A stretch of DNA of 16,398 bases from an uncultured Gemella sp. (lineage in GTDB: Bacteria; Bacillota; Bacilli; Staphylococcales; Gemellaceae), in the NCBI RefSeq assembly GCF_900766305.1, contig NZ_CAAFUZ010000053.1, positions 1 through 16,398 on the forward strand, given 5' to 3'. Of the stretch, positions 1-7,353 are shown in pieces. Each line of letters opens with the position of its first letter. Positions within the stretch are counted from its first letter, which is position 1. Position numbers and translations under genes: made by a program. A model generated the notes under the pieces. It had not been told where the DNA came from and ran no database searches. It saw nothing but the letters and a program-made list of their open reading frames with translations.

Positions 1-72
1 ATCCTTTCTTAGTTAATTATTTTTCTACACTTTAATTATATTGGATATTTGTCTTTTTGTGTATAAAAATTG

Positions 73-108
73 AAATCCGGGGCTGGAATTTTTCCATGCC
101 CCGGATTT
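73..108. repeat. GC-rich hairpin, possible terminator or dispersed repeat
   Basis: An 11-bp perfect stem (aaatccggggc at 73-83 with its complement at 98-108) continues into an inner 5-bp stem (84-88 with 92-96) past a one-base bulge at 97. It is much richer in GC than its surroundings. On the plus strand it is not followed directly by a T run; on the minus strand it is followed by a T-rich stretch, so it could terminate a gene reading leftward out of the window. Its reverse complement matches the right edge of the window (16291-16312) at about 20 of 22 positions, which suggests a dispersed repeat family. Confidence 0.55.
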
Positions 109-244
109 AGTATACAACCTCTTTTTTTGAAGACTAGGGTAAATGAAATCAAAATATTTTAAGACTGAAATATTTATTTTTAAGTTGTTATGATGTAGAA
201 TAGAATTAAGAGATGAAATTTAGCGAATTTTGCGAGGTTTATTT

Positions 245-1513
245 ATGAGAGTTGAATTAATTTCTGTCGGAACAGAGTTATTATTAGGAGATATTGTAAA
301 TACTAATACAGCGTATTTATCAAAAGAATTAGCAGCACTTGGATTAGGGGTTTTTAGACAAACAACGGTTGGAGATAATCGAGAAAGATTGCTAAAAACC
401 TTAGAGAGTGCCTTTCTTGAAAACGACACTGTTATAATAACTGGAGGGTTAGGGCCAACAGATGATGATATCACTAAAGAATGTGCAGCTGAGTATTTTG
501 GTCGTGATTTTTATTTCCATGAATATTCATGGGTAAAAATACTCGAGAGATTAACGAGATCAGGTAGAAATGTAATAACAGATAATAACAAAAAACAAGC
601 TATGATTCCCGAGGGTGCTATAGTGTTAGAGAATTTTTGTGGTACTGCGCCAGGTATAATTATTGAAGAAAATAATAAACGTATTATATTAATGCCAGGA
701 CCGCCAAGAGAAATGCGTGATATGTTTGAAAAAAGTGTTAAACCTTATTTAGAGAAATATAGTAAGAAAAAATTTATTTCTAAATATGTTAGATTTTATG
801 GTATTGGTGAATCATTTTTAGAAACAAAAATCAAAGATATAATGGATAGACAGACAAATCCTACTCTAGCATTATATGCGAAAACAGGGGAGGTACTATT
901 AAGAATTACTGCTAGTGCTGAAAATAAAACTGAATGTGAAGAAATGATAAATCGCCAACTAGAAGAAATAGAAAGAAGAGAAGGTGTTGGCGAGTATATT
1001 TATTTGGTTGGAGACGAAAATATCTCAAGTTCACAAACTGAATTGAATAGTGCGGTAGCTAATCTTCTTATTGAAAATAATTACACAATTTCCATAGCAG
1101 AATCTCTTACTGGTGGAAAAATAGCCTCTATGTTAGTAGAAAAAAGTGGAATTTCAGATTCTTTACTAGAAGGTATAGTTTGTTATTCTAATAAGTCTAA
1201 AATTACTACACTAGGAGTAAAAGAAGAGACTCTAGAGAAGTTTGGAGCTGTAAGTGAAGAGGTCGCTCGTGAGATGGCTCTAGGAGTAGCTAAACGACTA
1301 AATAGTGATTTTGCTGTTGCAACAACTGGGATAGCAGGACCAAATAGTGATGAAAGTGGGAAACCTGTTGGATTAGTTTACATAGCTGTTTATGCTCAAG
1401 GAGAAGTTACTGTAAAAGAATGTTTATTCGTTGGTGATAGGGACTTAATCCGCTTTAGAACAAGTGTAGAGGCACTTAATGAAGTAAGAAAAAATATTTT
1501 GAGAAAACTATAG
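245..1513 (+). CDS. cinA: CinA family protein (nicotinamide-nucleotide amidase / competence-damage protein)
   Basis: Cytoplasmic 422-aa protein with the two-domain CinA layout. The N-terminal molybdopterin-binding-like (COG1058) domain shows GTELLLGDIVNTN at the start, GGLGPTDDD near residues 67-75 and LMPGPPREM near 149-157. The C-terminal CinA domain shows SIAESLTGG near 283-291 and TTGIAGP near 360-366. In this family the C-terminal domain deamidates nicotinamide mononucleotide in pyridine-nucleotide recycling and the N-terminal domain can act on ADP-ribose; in streptococci the gene is induced with competence. I chose ATG 245, with gcgagg at 232-237 as ribosome binding site, over the in-frame TTG at 230, which overlaps that site. 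Length fits the family. In many Firmicutes recA follows cinA; here an unrelated small gene follows. No clear promoter was found in the upstream 130 bases. Confidence 0.95.
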   Translation: MRVELISVGTELLLGDIVNTNTAYLSKELAALGLGVFRQTTVGDNRERLLKTLESAFLENDTVIITGGLGPTDDDITKECAAEYFGRDFYFHEYSWVKILERLTRSGRNVITDNNKKQAMIPEGAIVLENFCGTAPGIIIEENNKRIILMPGPPREMRDMFEKSVKPYLEKYSKKKFISKYVRFYGIGESFLETKIKDIMDRQTNPTLALYAKTGEVLLRITASAENKTECEEMINRQLEEIERREGVGEYIYLVGDENISSSQTELNSAVANLLIENNYTISIAESLTGGKIASMLVEKSGISDSLLEGIVCYSNKSKITTLGVKEETLEKFGAVSEEVAREMALGVAKRLNSDFAVATTGIAGPNSDESGKPVGLVYIAVYAQGEVTVKECLFVGDRDLIRFRTSVEALNEVRKNILRKL

Positions 1514-1520
1514 TTTTTGC

Positions 1521-1549
1521 TTGAAAAAAGTTAAACTATTATGTATAAT
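1521..1549 (+). promoter_or_regulatory. Sigma-A-type promoter of the acidic small gene
   Basis: TTGAAA (1521-1526), an exact 17-bp spacer and TATAAT (1544-1549). Transcription would start near 1556, about 30 nt before the ATG at 1586. An upstream in-frame ATG at 1541 lies inside this promoter and so is not the start. Confidence 0.8.
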
Positions 1550-1585
1550 TATGATAATAAAAAAAGATATTTAAGGAGATTAATT

Positions 1586-1882
1586 ATGTATACAATGAAT
1601 TTATCTAGTTTGGAGTCGCCGGATCCCAGGTACGGGCAAGATGATGAATATTCCCAGGACTTCAATACTGAAATAGACTATGAAGATGAAATTTTATCAG
1701 ATTATGCTGATGAAAGCTATAACGAAGTAGAGTTTTCTGTTCCAGATGAGGAATTCTTAGATTACTCTAATGAAATGTTCCTATATAAGGAGTATTCGTA
1801 CGATTTTGCGGATGATTACGAATATGATGAAGTTAGTATATCTAATGATCAAATAATGTTAGAAAATACAAGCGAAGCTTAA
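1586..1882 (+). CDS. Small, highly acidic, tyrosine-rich protein of unknown function
   Basis: I do not recognise this 98-aa protein. By my count it has 31 Asp/Glu against only 1 Lys and 1 Arg, and 12 tyrosines, many next to acidic residues (DY, EY, YE). There is no signal peptide, membrane segment or cysteine. Composition suggests a soluble, largely disordered polyanion; a DNA mimic, a cation- or partner-binding protein, or a substrate for tyrosine modification are all possible, but none is shown. The start is ATG 1586, with aaggag at 1573-1578 and the promoter at 1521-1549. The first codons (about 1610-1640) are richer in GC than the rest. It has its own promoter and terminator, so it is a monocistronic gene unlinked to cinA. 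The real promoter and ribosome binding site make expression likely. Confidence 0.75.
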   Translation: MYTMNLSSLESPDPRYGQDDEYSQDFNTEIDYEDEILSDYADESYNEVEFSVPDEEFLDYSNEMFLYKEYSYDFADDYEYDEVSISNDQIMLENTSEA

Positions 1883-1909
1883 AATATAAAATAACATTAA
1901 TAAAAAACA

Positions 1910-1942
1910 GACCTATAAGTGATACGCTTATAGGTCAATTTT
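1910..1942 (+). terminator. Rho-independent terminator of the acidic gene
   Basis: A 10-bp perfect stem (gacctataag, 1910-1919, with cttataggtc, 1927-1936), a 7-nt loop and a short T tail. It lies 27 nt after the stop codon. Confidence 0.75.
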
Positions 1943-1972
1943 GTGATATTTAAATAAAAATGCTTATATCAG

Positions 1973-2017
1973 AAATTAAATAATAATATCTTGAGGAAAT
2001 ATTATATTATTTAATTT
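1973..2017. repeat. AT-rich inverted repeat upstream of the secreted repeat protein
   Basis: Perfect 12-bp arms (aaattaaataat at 1973-1984, complement at 2006-2017) extend inward by 5 bp (1985-1989 with 1999-2003) past a 2-nt bulge, around a 9-nt loop. It ends about 40 nt before the -10 box of the following gene. It could be an operator or cruciform; it has no T-tail logic of a terminator. Confidence 0.5.
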
Positions 2018-2056
2018 TATTTTAATGATATTATGTATAATTGTTTTTACTGAATA

Positions 2057-2065
2057 TGATATAAT
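2057..2065 (+). promoter_or_regulatory. Extended -10 promoter for the secreted repeat protein
   Basis: TGA-TATAAT (2057-2065) is a perfect extended -10. No recognisable -35 hexamer lies 16-18 bp upstream. The predicted leader is about 20 nt and carries the ribosome binding site. Confidence 0.6.
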
Positions 2066-2090
2066 AGTGATTAGAAAGAAAGGAGGAGAA

Positions 2091-4259
2091 ATGTTGAAAT
2101 ATTGTAAAATTATTAGTTTTGGACTATTGTGTTTTGGCTTAACGATAACTACTAGCTCTGAAATAAAAGCAGATTATTTTACTGATTATAATACGACTGT
2201 AATGGATACGGTACTAAAGGATAATATATTTAATTTTGACTTATTCTCTAGAACTAGAAATTATTCTCTTCCTACAATTAAGAATAATGTAATTCAAAGC
2301 AGTATGGATGAACTGGAGTATAGTGCTGAATTACTGAATTATAAAAAGAATGCACATAACTATCTAATTTTCCACTCACTTGATAATAATAATATTCCAA
2401 ATGAAATGTTTAGAATACAACTGAAAAAAAGTGGTGCTGGTAAAATAGTTGATAAAAGTTTACTAAAACTTTTAGTACCTAATAGTAGAATAATAATGAA
2501 TGTTATGAGTTATGAAATTGATAATAAAGGGAATATAGAAAATCTTGAATATTCTAAATCAAGTCAAGTATATTTCACTAAAAAGAATATTAATTTAGTT
2601 GTAACAGAAGGATCAAAAGAAGTAGTAAATAGAACTATAGAATTAAAAAATATACCTAAGGATGATAAGGTCTCAGTTTCACCATATGAAGTGGAACAAT
2701 ATTATCGTCCTGATAAGTATTATAGTTATACAAAAGCTAAGATACTAGTGGATGGTAAAGAAATCAGTACAGAAAATATGGAACTTCCATACTTATCTAA
2801 AAAAATAGAAGTAAAACTGGCTCAAGATAAAGATTACTGGAATAATGTTAAGTTAGAATATCCATCTGAATTTAAAAAGAATGATAAAGAGTTTCTAATT
2901 AAACAAGGAGTAACATTTGCTAATTTCATTAAAGAAAATAATATTAAGGAAATTTCTGGTAATAATTCGAGTTATGATTTTTCTGGTTATTATCTAGACG
3001 ATAAGGAAGTCGCAAATACTCAAGTATTAGGAAATAATATTAAGATAAAAGCAAAATATAATACGAAAGTAATATTAGATAATGGAATTACTAAAAAAGA
3101 GGTAACCTTACTAACTGATCAAAAACTGAGTGAATTAGACACGAAATTCTTCGAAAAAGAAAAATACCATGTTGATAGTTATACTATTTTAGATGTTAAA
3201 AATAATTCTAAAATAAAAGAGATTAAAGATTTATCAGAAGTTAGTATCGACAATAGTATTATATTAAAAGCAAATTATAAAGAAAATACTAATACTATTA
3301 AAATTCGTCAAGATGATTACAATAAACGATTTGGTAAAGTTGATGATAGTATAAAAGATAAGGATATAGAGTGGCCTGAAACTAAAAAAATAGGTGAGTT
3401 GTTAGCTGACCTTCGTAAAAAAATTAAACCGAGTTCAGGTTATGAGGTATTATTTAGATCTAATAAGAAAGTAATTAGTGACGATGATTATATTACAGCT
3501 GAAACAGTATTAGAAATTTACTTTAAAAAAGTAGATAGTGAATGGGTAAATGTTAAATTCGTTGGCCGAGGAATTGATAAATTTTTATCTGATGGTCAAG
3601 ATGTACTAGTAGGATCAAGGATAGATAGTATGATAAATTTACCAACAGCAACTGGAGTTACAGAGCAGGAATTCTTAGGTTGGCAGGCAAATAGTGACTA
3701 TTTAATCGCTGGAGAAAACTCAGAAAATATTAAAGTTTCTAAAAAAAGACTATTGCAAACTAATGAATTAGGTGCTGTTGTTACAGAAAAAGGAAAAGAT
3801 ATTGAATTTACCGCTGTATATAGAAAGTTATTTAATGTAGAATTTGAAAAAACTTTTGCTGGTAATATTAATCTTTCTAAAGGAACGTCTAATGTTTTAA
3901 GAGTTGATGAATTTAATAGTATAGGTGATGCTACAAAAAATAATAAATTAATAGTAGCACCAAAATCAGGTTACACATTGTCTCATTTTACGGCTAATAA
4001 AACAGTAAAAGTAAATATGGACAAAGGAACAAGAGAGATATTTGTAGGACAAAAAATTGAAGAAAAAGATCTTTATAACATTGTTCCTACATCAGATTTA
4101 AAAATTACTCCAGTATTTAAATTAAGTGTGATTCCATCAACTCTAGAAGAAATGATAGAAAATAATAAGATAAAAACTGTTGATGATGCATTAGATCTAA
4201 AATTTGAATCAACTGAAAATATTAAAAAAATATTGGGACCACTTTATTATTTAAGGTAG
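2091..4259 (+). CDS. Secreted repeat-domain protein, InlB-B-repeat-like, no visible wall anchor
   Basis: 722-aa protein with an N-terminal signal peptide (residues 1-27, hydrophobic core about 6-20, probable cleavage after IKA). The mature part is Lys/Asp/Asn-rich. Several segments end in the same beta-strand signature: IKIKAKY (about 317-323), IILKANYK (390-397), VLEIYFKK (473-480), IEFTAVYR (571-578) and LKITPVFK (670-677). With FLGW at 528-531 this recalls tandem beta-grasp Listeria-Bacteroides/InlB B-type repeats of bacterial surface proteins. No LPXTG, lipobox, LysM, GW module or C-terminal membrane helix is seen, so it is probably released or held non-covalently. The start is ATG 2091 behind aaaggagga (2079-2087), not the upstream in-frame ATG at 2025, which precedes the promoter. 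A terminator follows 9 nt after the stop, so the C-terminus looks natural. An adhesin-like role is inference. Confidence 0.8.
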   Translation: MLKYCKIISFGLLCFGLTITTSSEIKADYFTDYNTTVMDTVLKDNIFNFDLFSRTRNYSLPTIKNNVIQSSMDELEYSAELLNYKKNAHNYLIFHSLDNNNIPNEMFRIQLKKSGAGKIVDKSLLKLLVPNSRIIMNVMSYEIDNKGNIENLEYSKSSQVYFTKKNINLVVTEGSKEVVNRTIELKNIPKDDKVSVSPYEVEQYYRPDKYYSYTKAKILVDGKEISTENMELPYLSKKIEVKLAQDKDYWNNVKLEYPSEFKKNDKEFLIKQGVTFANFIKENNIKEISGNNSSYDFSGYYLDDKEVANTQVLGNNIKIKAKYNTKVILDNGITKKEVTLLTDQKLSELDTKFFEKEKYHVDSYTILDVKNNSKIKEIKDLSEVSIDNSIILKANYKENTNTIKIRQDDYNKRFGKVDDSIKDKDIEWPETKKIGELLADLRKKIKPSSGYEVLFRSNKKVISDDDYITAETVLEIYFKKVDSEWVNVKFVGRGIDKFLSDGQDVLVGSRIDSMINLPTATGVTEQEFLGWQANSDYLIAGENSENIKVSKKRLLQTNELGAVVTEKGKDIEFTAVYRKLFNVEFEKTFAGNINLSKGTSNVLRVDEFNSIGDATKNNKLIVAPKSGYTLSHFTANKTVKVNMDKGTREIFVGQKIEEKDLYNIVPTSDLKITPVFKLSVIPSTLEEMIENNKIKTVDDALDLKFESTENIKKILGPLYYLR

Positions 4260-4268
4260 AACTGAATA

Positions 4269-4297
4269 AAGGCTTAGCAAAATGCTGAGCCTTTTTT
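4269..4297. terminator. Terminator between convergent genes
   Basis: An 11-bp stem (4269-4279 with 4283-4293, one G-T wobble), a 3-nt loop and T6 on the plus strand. It serves the secreted repeat protein strongly and may also stop the convergent thioredoxin gene, whose T tail is weaker. Confidence 0.85.
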
Positions 4298-4306
4298 ACA
4301 GTTCAA

Positions 4307-4633
4307 TTAGATGTTCTCTAAAAATTGTTCTACTTCTTTTTGTGTTTTAGCTAATCTTGATACGAAACGACTAGCTTCAACATTATTTTTGTAACCTACA
4401 AAAGATGGAATACCAAAAATGTCAAGAGCTTGTGCTATTTCTGGAAAGTCATCACGATTAACGTAGACAAATTTTATCTCTGGAAATTTGTTCATCGTTT
4501 CTTCTAAATAACGGTCTAACATGATGCAATCAGGGCACCATGTTGCAGAAAATACAAAAACAATTTTTTCGTTTTCCTCTTTTAATGTTTTAAATTGTTC
4601 TATAGATTCTAAATTTTCTATATAGTTAAACAT
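4307..4633 (-). CDS. Thioredoxin-like protein (YtpP-type)
   Basis: 108-aa single-domain thioredoxin fold, cytoplasmic (no signal peptide). The active site is WCPDC (Cys33, Cys36) and the cis-proline loop is GIPSF (Pro76). WCPDC rather than WCGPC places it among YtpP-like thioredoxin-family proteins rather than the canonical TrxA; the exact substrate is unknown. It should catalyse thiol-disulfide exchange, perhaps for bacillithiol- or glutathione-linked targets. The ribosome binding site gaggtga (complement of 4638-4644) precedes the ATG at 4633. It is transcribed divergently from glutathione reductase across a 276-bp gap, and the shared redox theme suggests joint control, but no known regulator site was identified. 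Confidence 0.88.
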   Translation of the reverse strand: MFNYIENLESIEQFKTLKEENEKIVFVFSATWCPDCIMLDRYLEETMNKFPEIKFVYVNRDDFPEIAQALDIFGIPSFVGYKNNVEASRFVSRLAKTQKEVEQFLENI

Positions 4634-4656
4634 ATAATCACCTCATTTATGGGAAA

Positions 4657-4665
4657 ATTATATCA
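4657..4665 (-). promoter_or_regulatory. Extended -10 promoter of the thioredoxin-like gene
   Basis: Read on the minus strand this is TGA-TATAAT, with a poly-T run just upstream and no clear -35. The same 9-mer occurs at 2057-2065 and 15464-15472. Confidence 0.55.
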
Positions 4666-4725
4666 TAAAAAAAAGTAATTATCATTAACAATGCTTGAAT
4701 GGTTTAAATGGAAATCGATGGAAAT

Positions 4726-4761
4726 AATTGAAAATTATTGATAACTATGTAATTTTCAATT
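4726..4761. repeat. 12-bp perfect inverted repeat between the thioredoxin gene and gor
   Basis: Arms aattgaaaatta (4726-4737) and its complement (4750-4761) flank a 12-nt spacer. It lies roughly midway between the two divergent redox genes, well upstream of both promoters. It may be an operator for a dimeric regulator or simply a palindrome in AT-rich DNA. Confidence 0.5.
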
Positions 4762-4884
4762 TTCGATTACAAATGTAAGCATATCTATTGAATTAAATTG
4801 TTAAATGTTGCATAATATGAAATATAGAGATTAAGTTTAACTTAAGAAAAGTTAAGGAAACACTAATCTTTAGTTGATAAAAGC

Positions 4885-4890
4885 TATACT
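4885..4890 (+). promoter_or_regulatory. Possible -10 box of gor
   Basis: TATACT at 4885-4890 lies 20 nt before the ATG. The nearest TTG-type hexamer (TTGATA, 4874-4879) is too close to be its -35, so the assignment is weak. Confidence 0.3.
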
Positions 4891-4909
4891 ATATTATAGA
4901 GGTGAAAAC

Positions 4910-6262
4910 ATGGCAAAACATTATGATTATATTGCAATTGGTGGAGGAAGCGGAGGAATAGCTTCAATTAACCGAGCTGCAATGTACGGTGTAAAAGGAT
5001 TGTTAATCGAAGGTAATGAATTAGGAGGAACATGTGTAAACGTTGGATGTGTTCCTAAAAAAGTTATGTGGCATGCGTCACAAATTTCTGAAAGTTTAAA
5101 ACTATACGCAAATGATTATGGATTTAGTTTTGGAGATGTAGAATTTGACTTCTCTAAATTAGTAGGTAATCGTTCTGCATATATTGATAGAATTCATGGT
5201 TCTTATGAACGTGGATTAAACAATAATAAAGTAGATCTAGTAAGAGGATATGCTAAATTTGTAAATAAAAATACAGTTGAAGTTAATGGTGAACAATACA
5301 CAGCTGATCATATTTTAATAGCGACTGGTGGACAACCAACTATCCCTAATGTTGAAGGTGCTGAGTTTGGTGTTACTTCTAATGAAGTATTCGCACTTAA
5401 ACAATTACCAAAACGTATCGCTGTAGTTGGTGCGGGATATATCGCAGTTGAACTTGCTGGGGTATTCAACGGATTAGGTGTTGATACTCACTTATTTGTA
5501 CGTCGTGATCGTCCGCTAAGAACTTTTGACAAAGATATAGTAGATACTTTAGTAAAAGTAATTAATGAAGAAGGTCCAACTCTTCATACAAACGCGATTC
5601 CTAAAAAAGTTGTGAAAAATGATGATGATAGTGTTACTTTAGTACTTGAAGATGGACGTGAAACTACAGTTGACTTATTAATCTGGGCAATTGGTAGAAA
5701 ACCATTATCTGGAAATCTTAACTTAGAAGCAGCAGGTGTGGAAGTGGATGAACGCGGATTTATTCCAACAGATAAATACCAAAACACTAATGTAGAAGGA
5801 ATTTATGCAGTTGGTGATGTAACAGGGCGACTTGCCTTAACTCCAGTTGCTGTTGCTGCAGGACGTAGATTATCAGAAAGATTATTTAATAATAAACCTG
5901 AAGAGCACTTAGATTACACTAATGTTGCTACAGTAGTATTCTCTCACCCAGCGATTGGTTCTATTGGATACACAGAAGAACAGGCTATTAAAGAGTTCGG
6001 TGAAGAAAATATCAAAGTATATAAATCTTCATTCACTCCGATGTACTCAGCAATTACTAGCCACAGACAACCATGTTTTATGAAACTAGTAACTCTTGGT
6101 GAAGACGAGAAAGTTATTGGATTACATGGAATCGGTTATGCTGTTGATGAAATGATTCAAGGATTTGCTGTAGCTATTAAAATGGGTGCTACAAAACGTG
6201 ATTTTGATAACACAGTAGCAATTCACCCAACAGGTTCTGAAGAATTCGTAACAATGAGATAA
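4910..6262 (+). CDS. gor: Glutathione-disulfide reductase
   Basis: NADPH-dependent flavoprotein that reduces glutathione disulfide to glutathione in the cytoplasm. The 450-aa length equals that of the E. coli enzyme. It shows the FAD site IAIGGGSGG (8-16), the redox-active disulfide [13 protein letters not shown] (Cys42, Cys47), the NADPH Rossmann loop [12 protein letters not shown] (174-185) with arginines at 198 and 204 typical of NADPH rather than NADH use, the second FAD motif YAVGDVTG, and the C-terminal catalytic HPTGSEE (His439, Glu444 region). The start is ATG 4910, with gaggtga (4899-4905) as ribosome binding site, not the in-frame ATG at 4874. No glutathione synthesis gene is in the window, so glutathione may be imported; this is inference. 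A strong hairpin follows the stop codon. Confidence 0.96.
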   Translation: MAKHYDYIAIGGGSGGIASINRAAMYGVKGLLIEGNELGGTCVNVGCVPKKVMWHASQISESLKLYANDYGFSFGDVEFDFSKLVGNRSAYIDRIHGSYERGLNNNKVDLVRGYAKFVNKNTVEVNGEQYTADHILIATGGQPTIPNVEGAEFGVTSNEVFALKQLPKRIAVVGAGYIAVELAGVFNGLGVDTHLFVRRDRPLRTFDKDIVDTLVKVINEEGPTLHTNAIPKKVVKNDDDSVTLVLEDGRETTVDLLIWAIGRKPLSGNLNLEAAGVEVDERGFIPTDKYQNTNVEGIYAVGDVTGRLALTPVAVAAGRRLSERLFNNKPEEHLDYTNVATVVFSHPAIGSIGYTEEQAIKEFGEENIKVYKSSFTPMYSAITSHRQPCFMKLVTLGEDEKVIGLHGIGYAVDEMIQGFAVAIKMGATKRDFDNTVAIHPTGSEEFVTMR

Positions 6263-6277
6263 TTATATAAAAATAAA

Positions 6278-6345
6278 AGCAGGAGAATCTTAAAAGATTT
6301 GATTTCTTGGAAATCAATCTTTTGGGATTGCCTGCTTATTTTATT
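6278..6345 (+). terminator. Long imperfect hairpin after gor
   Basis: Arms of about 28 nt (agcagg at 6278-6283 opposite cctgct at 6331-6336, with aaaagatt/aatctttt and gatttc/gaaatc inside) close on a very small loop near 6307-6309. Internal mismatches are near 6284-6291. A moderately T-rich stretch follows. It is unusually long for a simple terminator. Confidence 0.65.
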
Positions 6346-6373
6346 TGACATTAATGTTTAATAGGAGTATTCT
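6345..6373 (+). promoter_or_regulatory. Sigma-A-type promoter of the lipoprotein gene
   Basis: A consensus TTGACA (6345-6350), a 17-bp spacer and TATTCT (6368-6373). The predicted leader is only about 14 nt, starting just before the ribosome binding site ggaggag (6381-6387). Confidence 0.8.
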
Positions 6374-6393
6374 GAACGTAGGAGGAGATTATT

Positions 6394-7128
6394 ATGAAAA
6401 AAATTTTAAAAACAGTAATTATTGGAATATTCACAGTATCAATAGCAACAGGTTGTGTAAGATTTAGTAAAGAGGATACAGAAACAAAAGTTACAAAAGA
6501 ATCTTCTAATAAAGTATTTAAAGAATGGATTGGTGAAAAAGGGATAGATAGTATTAAAATTAATACGGTGAAAAATAATGTTAAAATCTATTATCATGAT
6601 AATGAAACAATTCTAGTAAAAGGGAATTTCAAAGGAAAATATAAGTATAATACTAATAATAACTTGCTTGATATTACTTCATCTGCAGAGAAATCAGGAG
6701 ACAATAGTCTAAAAATCTATCTTCCTAAAAAAGTATATAAAAGCATTAGTGTTGAAAATAAAGATGCAACTTCGAAAATATTTGATGTAAATGTTGAAAA
6801 CTTAGCTATTAATAGTAATGATGAGATAGTTGTTGATGGTGTAGAAGTAGTAAATCTTAAATTGTCTACTGATAATAAAAAGGTACAAATTACTAAGAAT
6901 ACTATTAAAAATGGTGTAATTGAAACAAAAAATAATGCAAAAATAATAGTAGATCAAACAAAAGTGAATTCTATGAATATGGCAACAGATGCTGGTGATA
7001 TATTTGCTAAGATAATAGGGAATAAAGAAGATTATCAAATTAATTATAGTAAAAATACAAAAGAAATTAAAGATAAACAGATAACAGCAGTGTCAGATAA
7101 AGGGAAAATTGAAATTAGCTTTATTTAG
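6394..7128 (+). CDS. DUF4097-like putative lipoprotein
   Basis: 244-aa exported protein. The short signal peptide ends in the lipobox IATG-C, with Cys21 as the predicted lipidated residue anchoring it to the outer face of the membrane. From about residue 50 the chain is a run of short beta strands with alternating hydrophobics (IKINT, VKIYYH, ILVKGN, LKIYLP, NLKLST, KIEISF), the pattern of DUF4097 beta-helix 'putative adhesin' domains. No catalytic motif is visible and function is unknown. DUF4097 proteins often sit near envelope-stress or PadR-type regulators, but none adjoins this gene. The start ATG 6394 has a strong ribosome binding site. The gene is monocistronic. Confidence 0.75.
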   Translation: MKKILKTVIIGIFTVSIATGCVRFSKEDTETKVTKESSNKVFKEWIGEKGIDSIKINTVKNNVKIYYHDNETILVKGNFKGKYKYNTNNNLLDITSSAEKSGDNSLKIYLPKKVYKSISVENKDATSKIFDVNVENLAINSNDEIVVDGVEVVNLKLSTDNKKVQITKNTIKNGVIETKNNAKIIVDQTKVNSMNMATDAGDIFAKIIGNKEDYQINYSKNTKEIKDKQITAVSDKGKIEISFI

Positions 7129-7223
7129 ATAAGAGTATGGATTTTTTAAAATATTAAAAATAAGAGATAGATTTTTATTCACGCTTCCTTCATTGAAGAT
7201 TTAGTTTTCTTGTTAGCTTAAGG

Positions 7224-7265
7224 AGAGATAATATTAGCATTAAATAAGATATTATCTCTTTTTTA
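7224..7265 (+). terminator. Terminator after the lipoprotein gene
   Basis: An 11-bp perfect stem (agagataatat, 7224-7234, with 7249-7259), a 14-nt loop and a T run. It begins about 95 nt after the stop. The intervening 7129-7223 shows nothing recognisable. Confidence 0.75.
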
Positions 7266-7293
7266 ATAATCCTAAATTTTTTAATATAATTTC

Positions 7294-7318
7294 TTGACAA
7301 TATATATATATATATAAT
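7294..7318 (+). promoter_or_regulatory. Promoter with TA-repeat spacer, candidate phase-variable switch
   Basis: A perfect TTGACA (7294-7299) and a perfect TATAAT (7313-7318) are separated by only 13 bp, and that spacer is made of alternating A and T. The TA tract runs 7301-7316 (8 units) and merges into the -10 box. No acceptable -10 lies 16-18 bp from the TTGACA. Adding two TA units would give the ideal 17-bp spacer. The leader from the -10 to the ATG at 7354 would be about 29 nt, with ribosome binding site aaaggaga near 7340. Confidence 0.65.
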
Positions 7319-7353
7319 TAGAGTTATATATATTACTAAAAAGGAGAAAGTAT

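Noticed and set aside
230..244. TTG start for CinA
   Set aside because: It would overlap the ribosome binding site used by ATG 245 and adds five residues not typical of the family.
1541..1585. Upstream ATG start for the acidic protein
   Set aside because: This ATG lies inside the promoter -10 region, and a good ribosome binding site directly precedes ATG 1586.
4257..4300. The secreted repeat protein as a frameshifted LPXTG gene
   Set aside because: No LPXTG-like coding remnant is found in any frame after the stop; a strong terminator follows within 10 nt.
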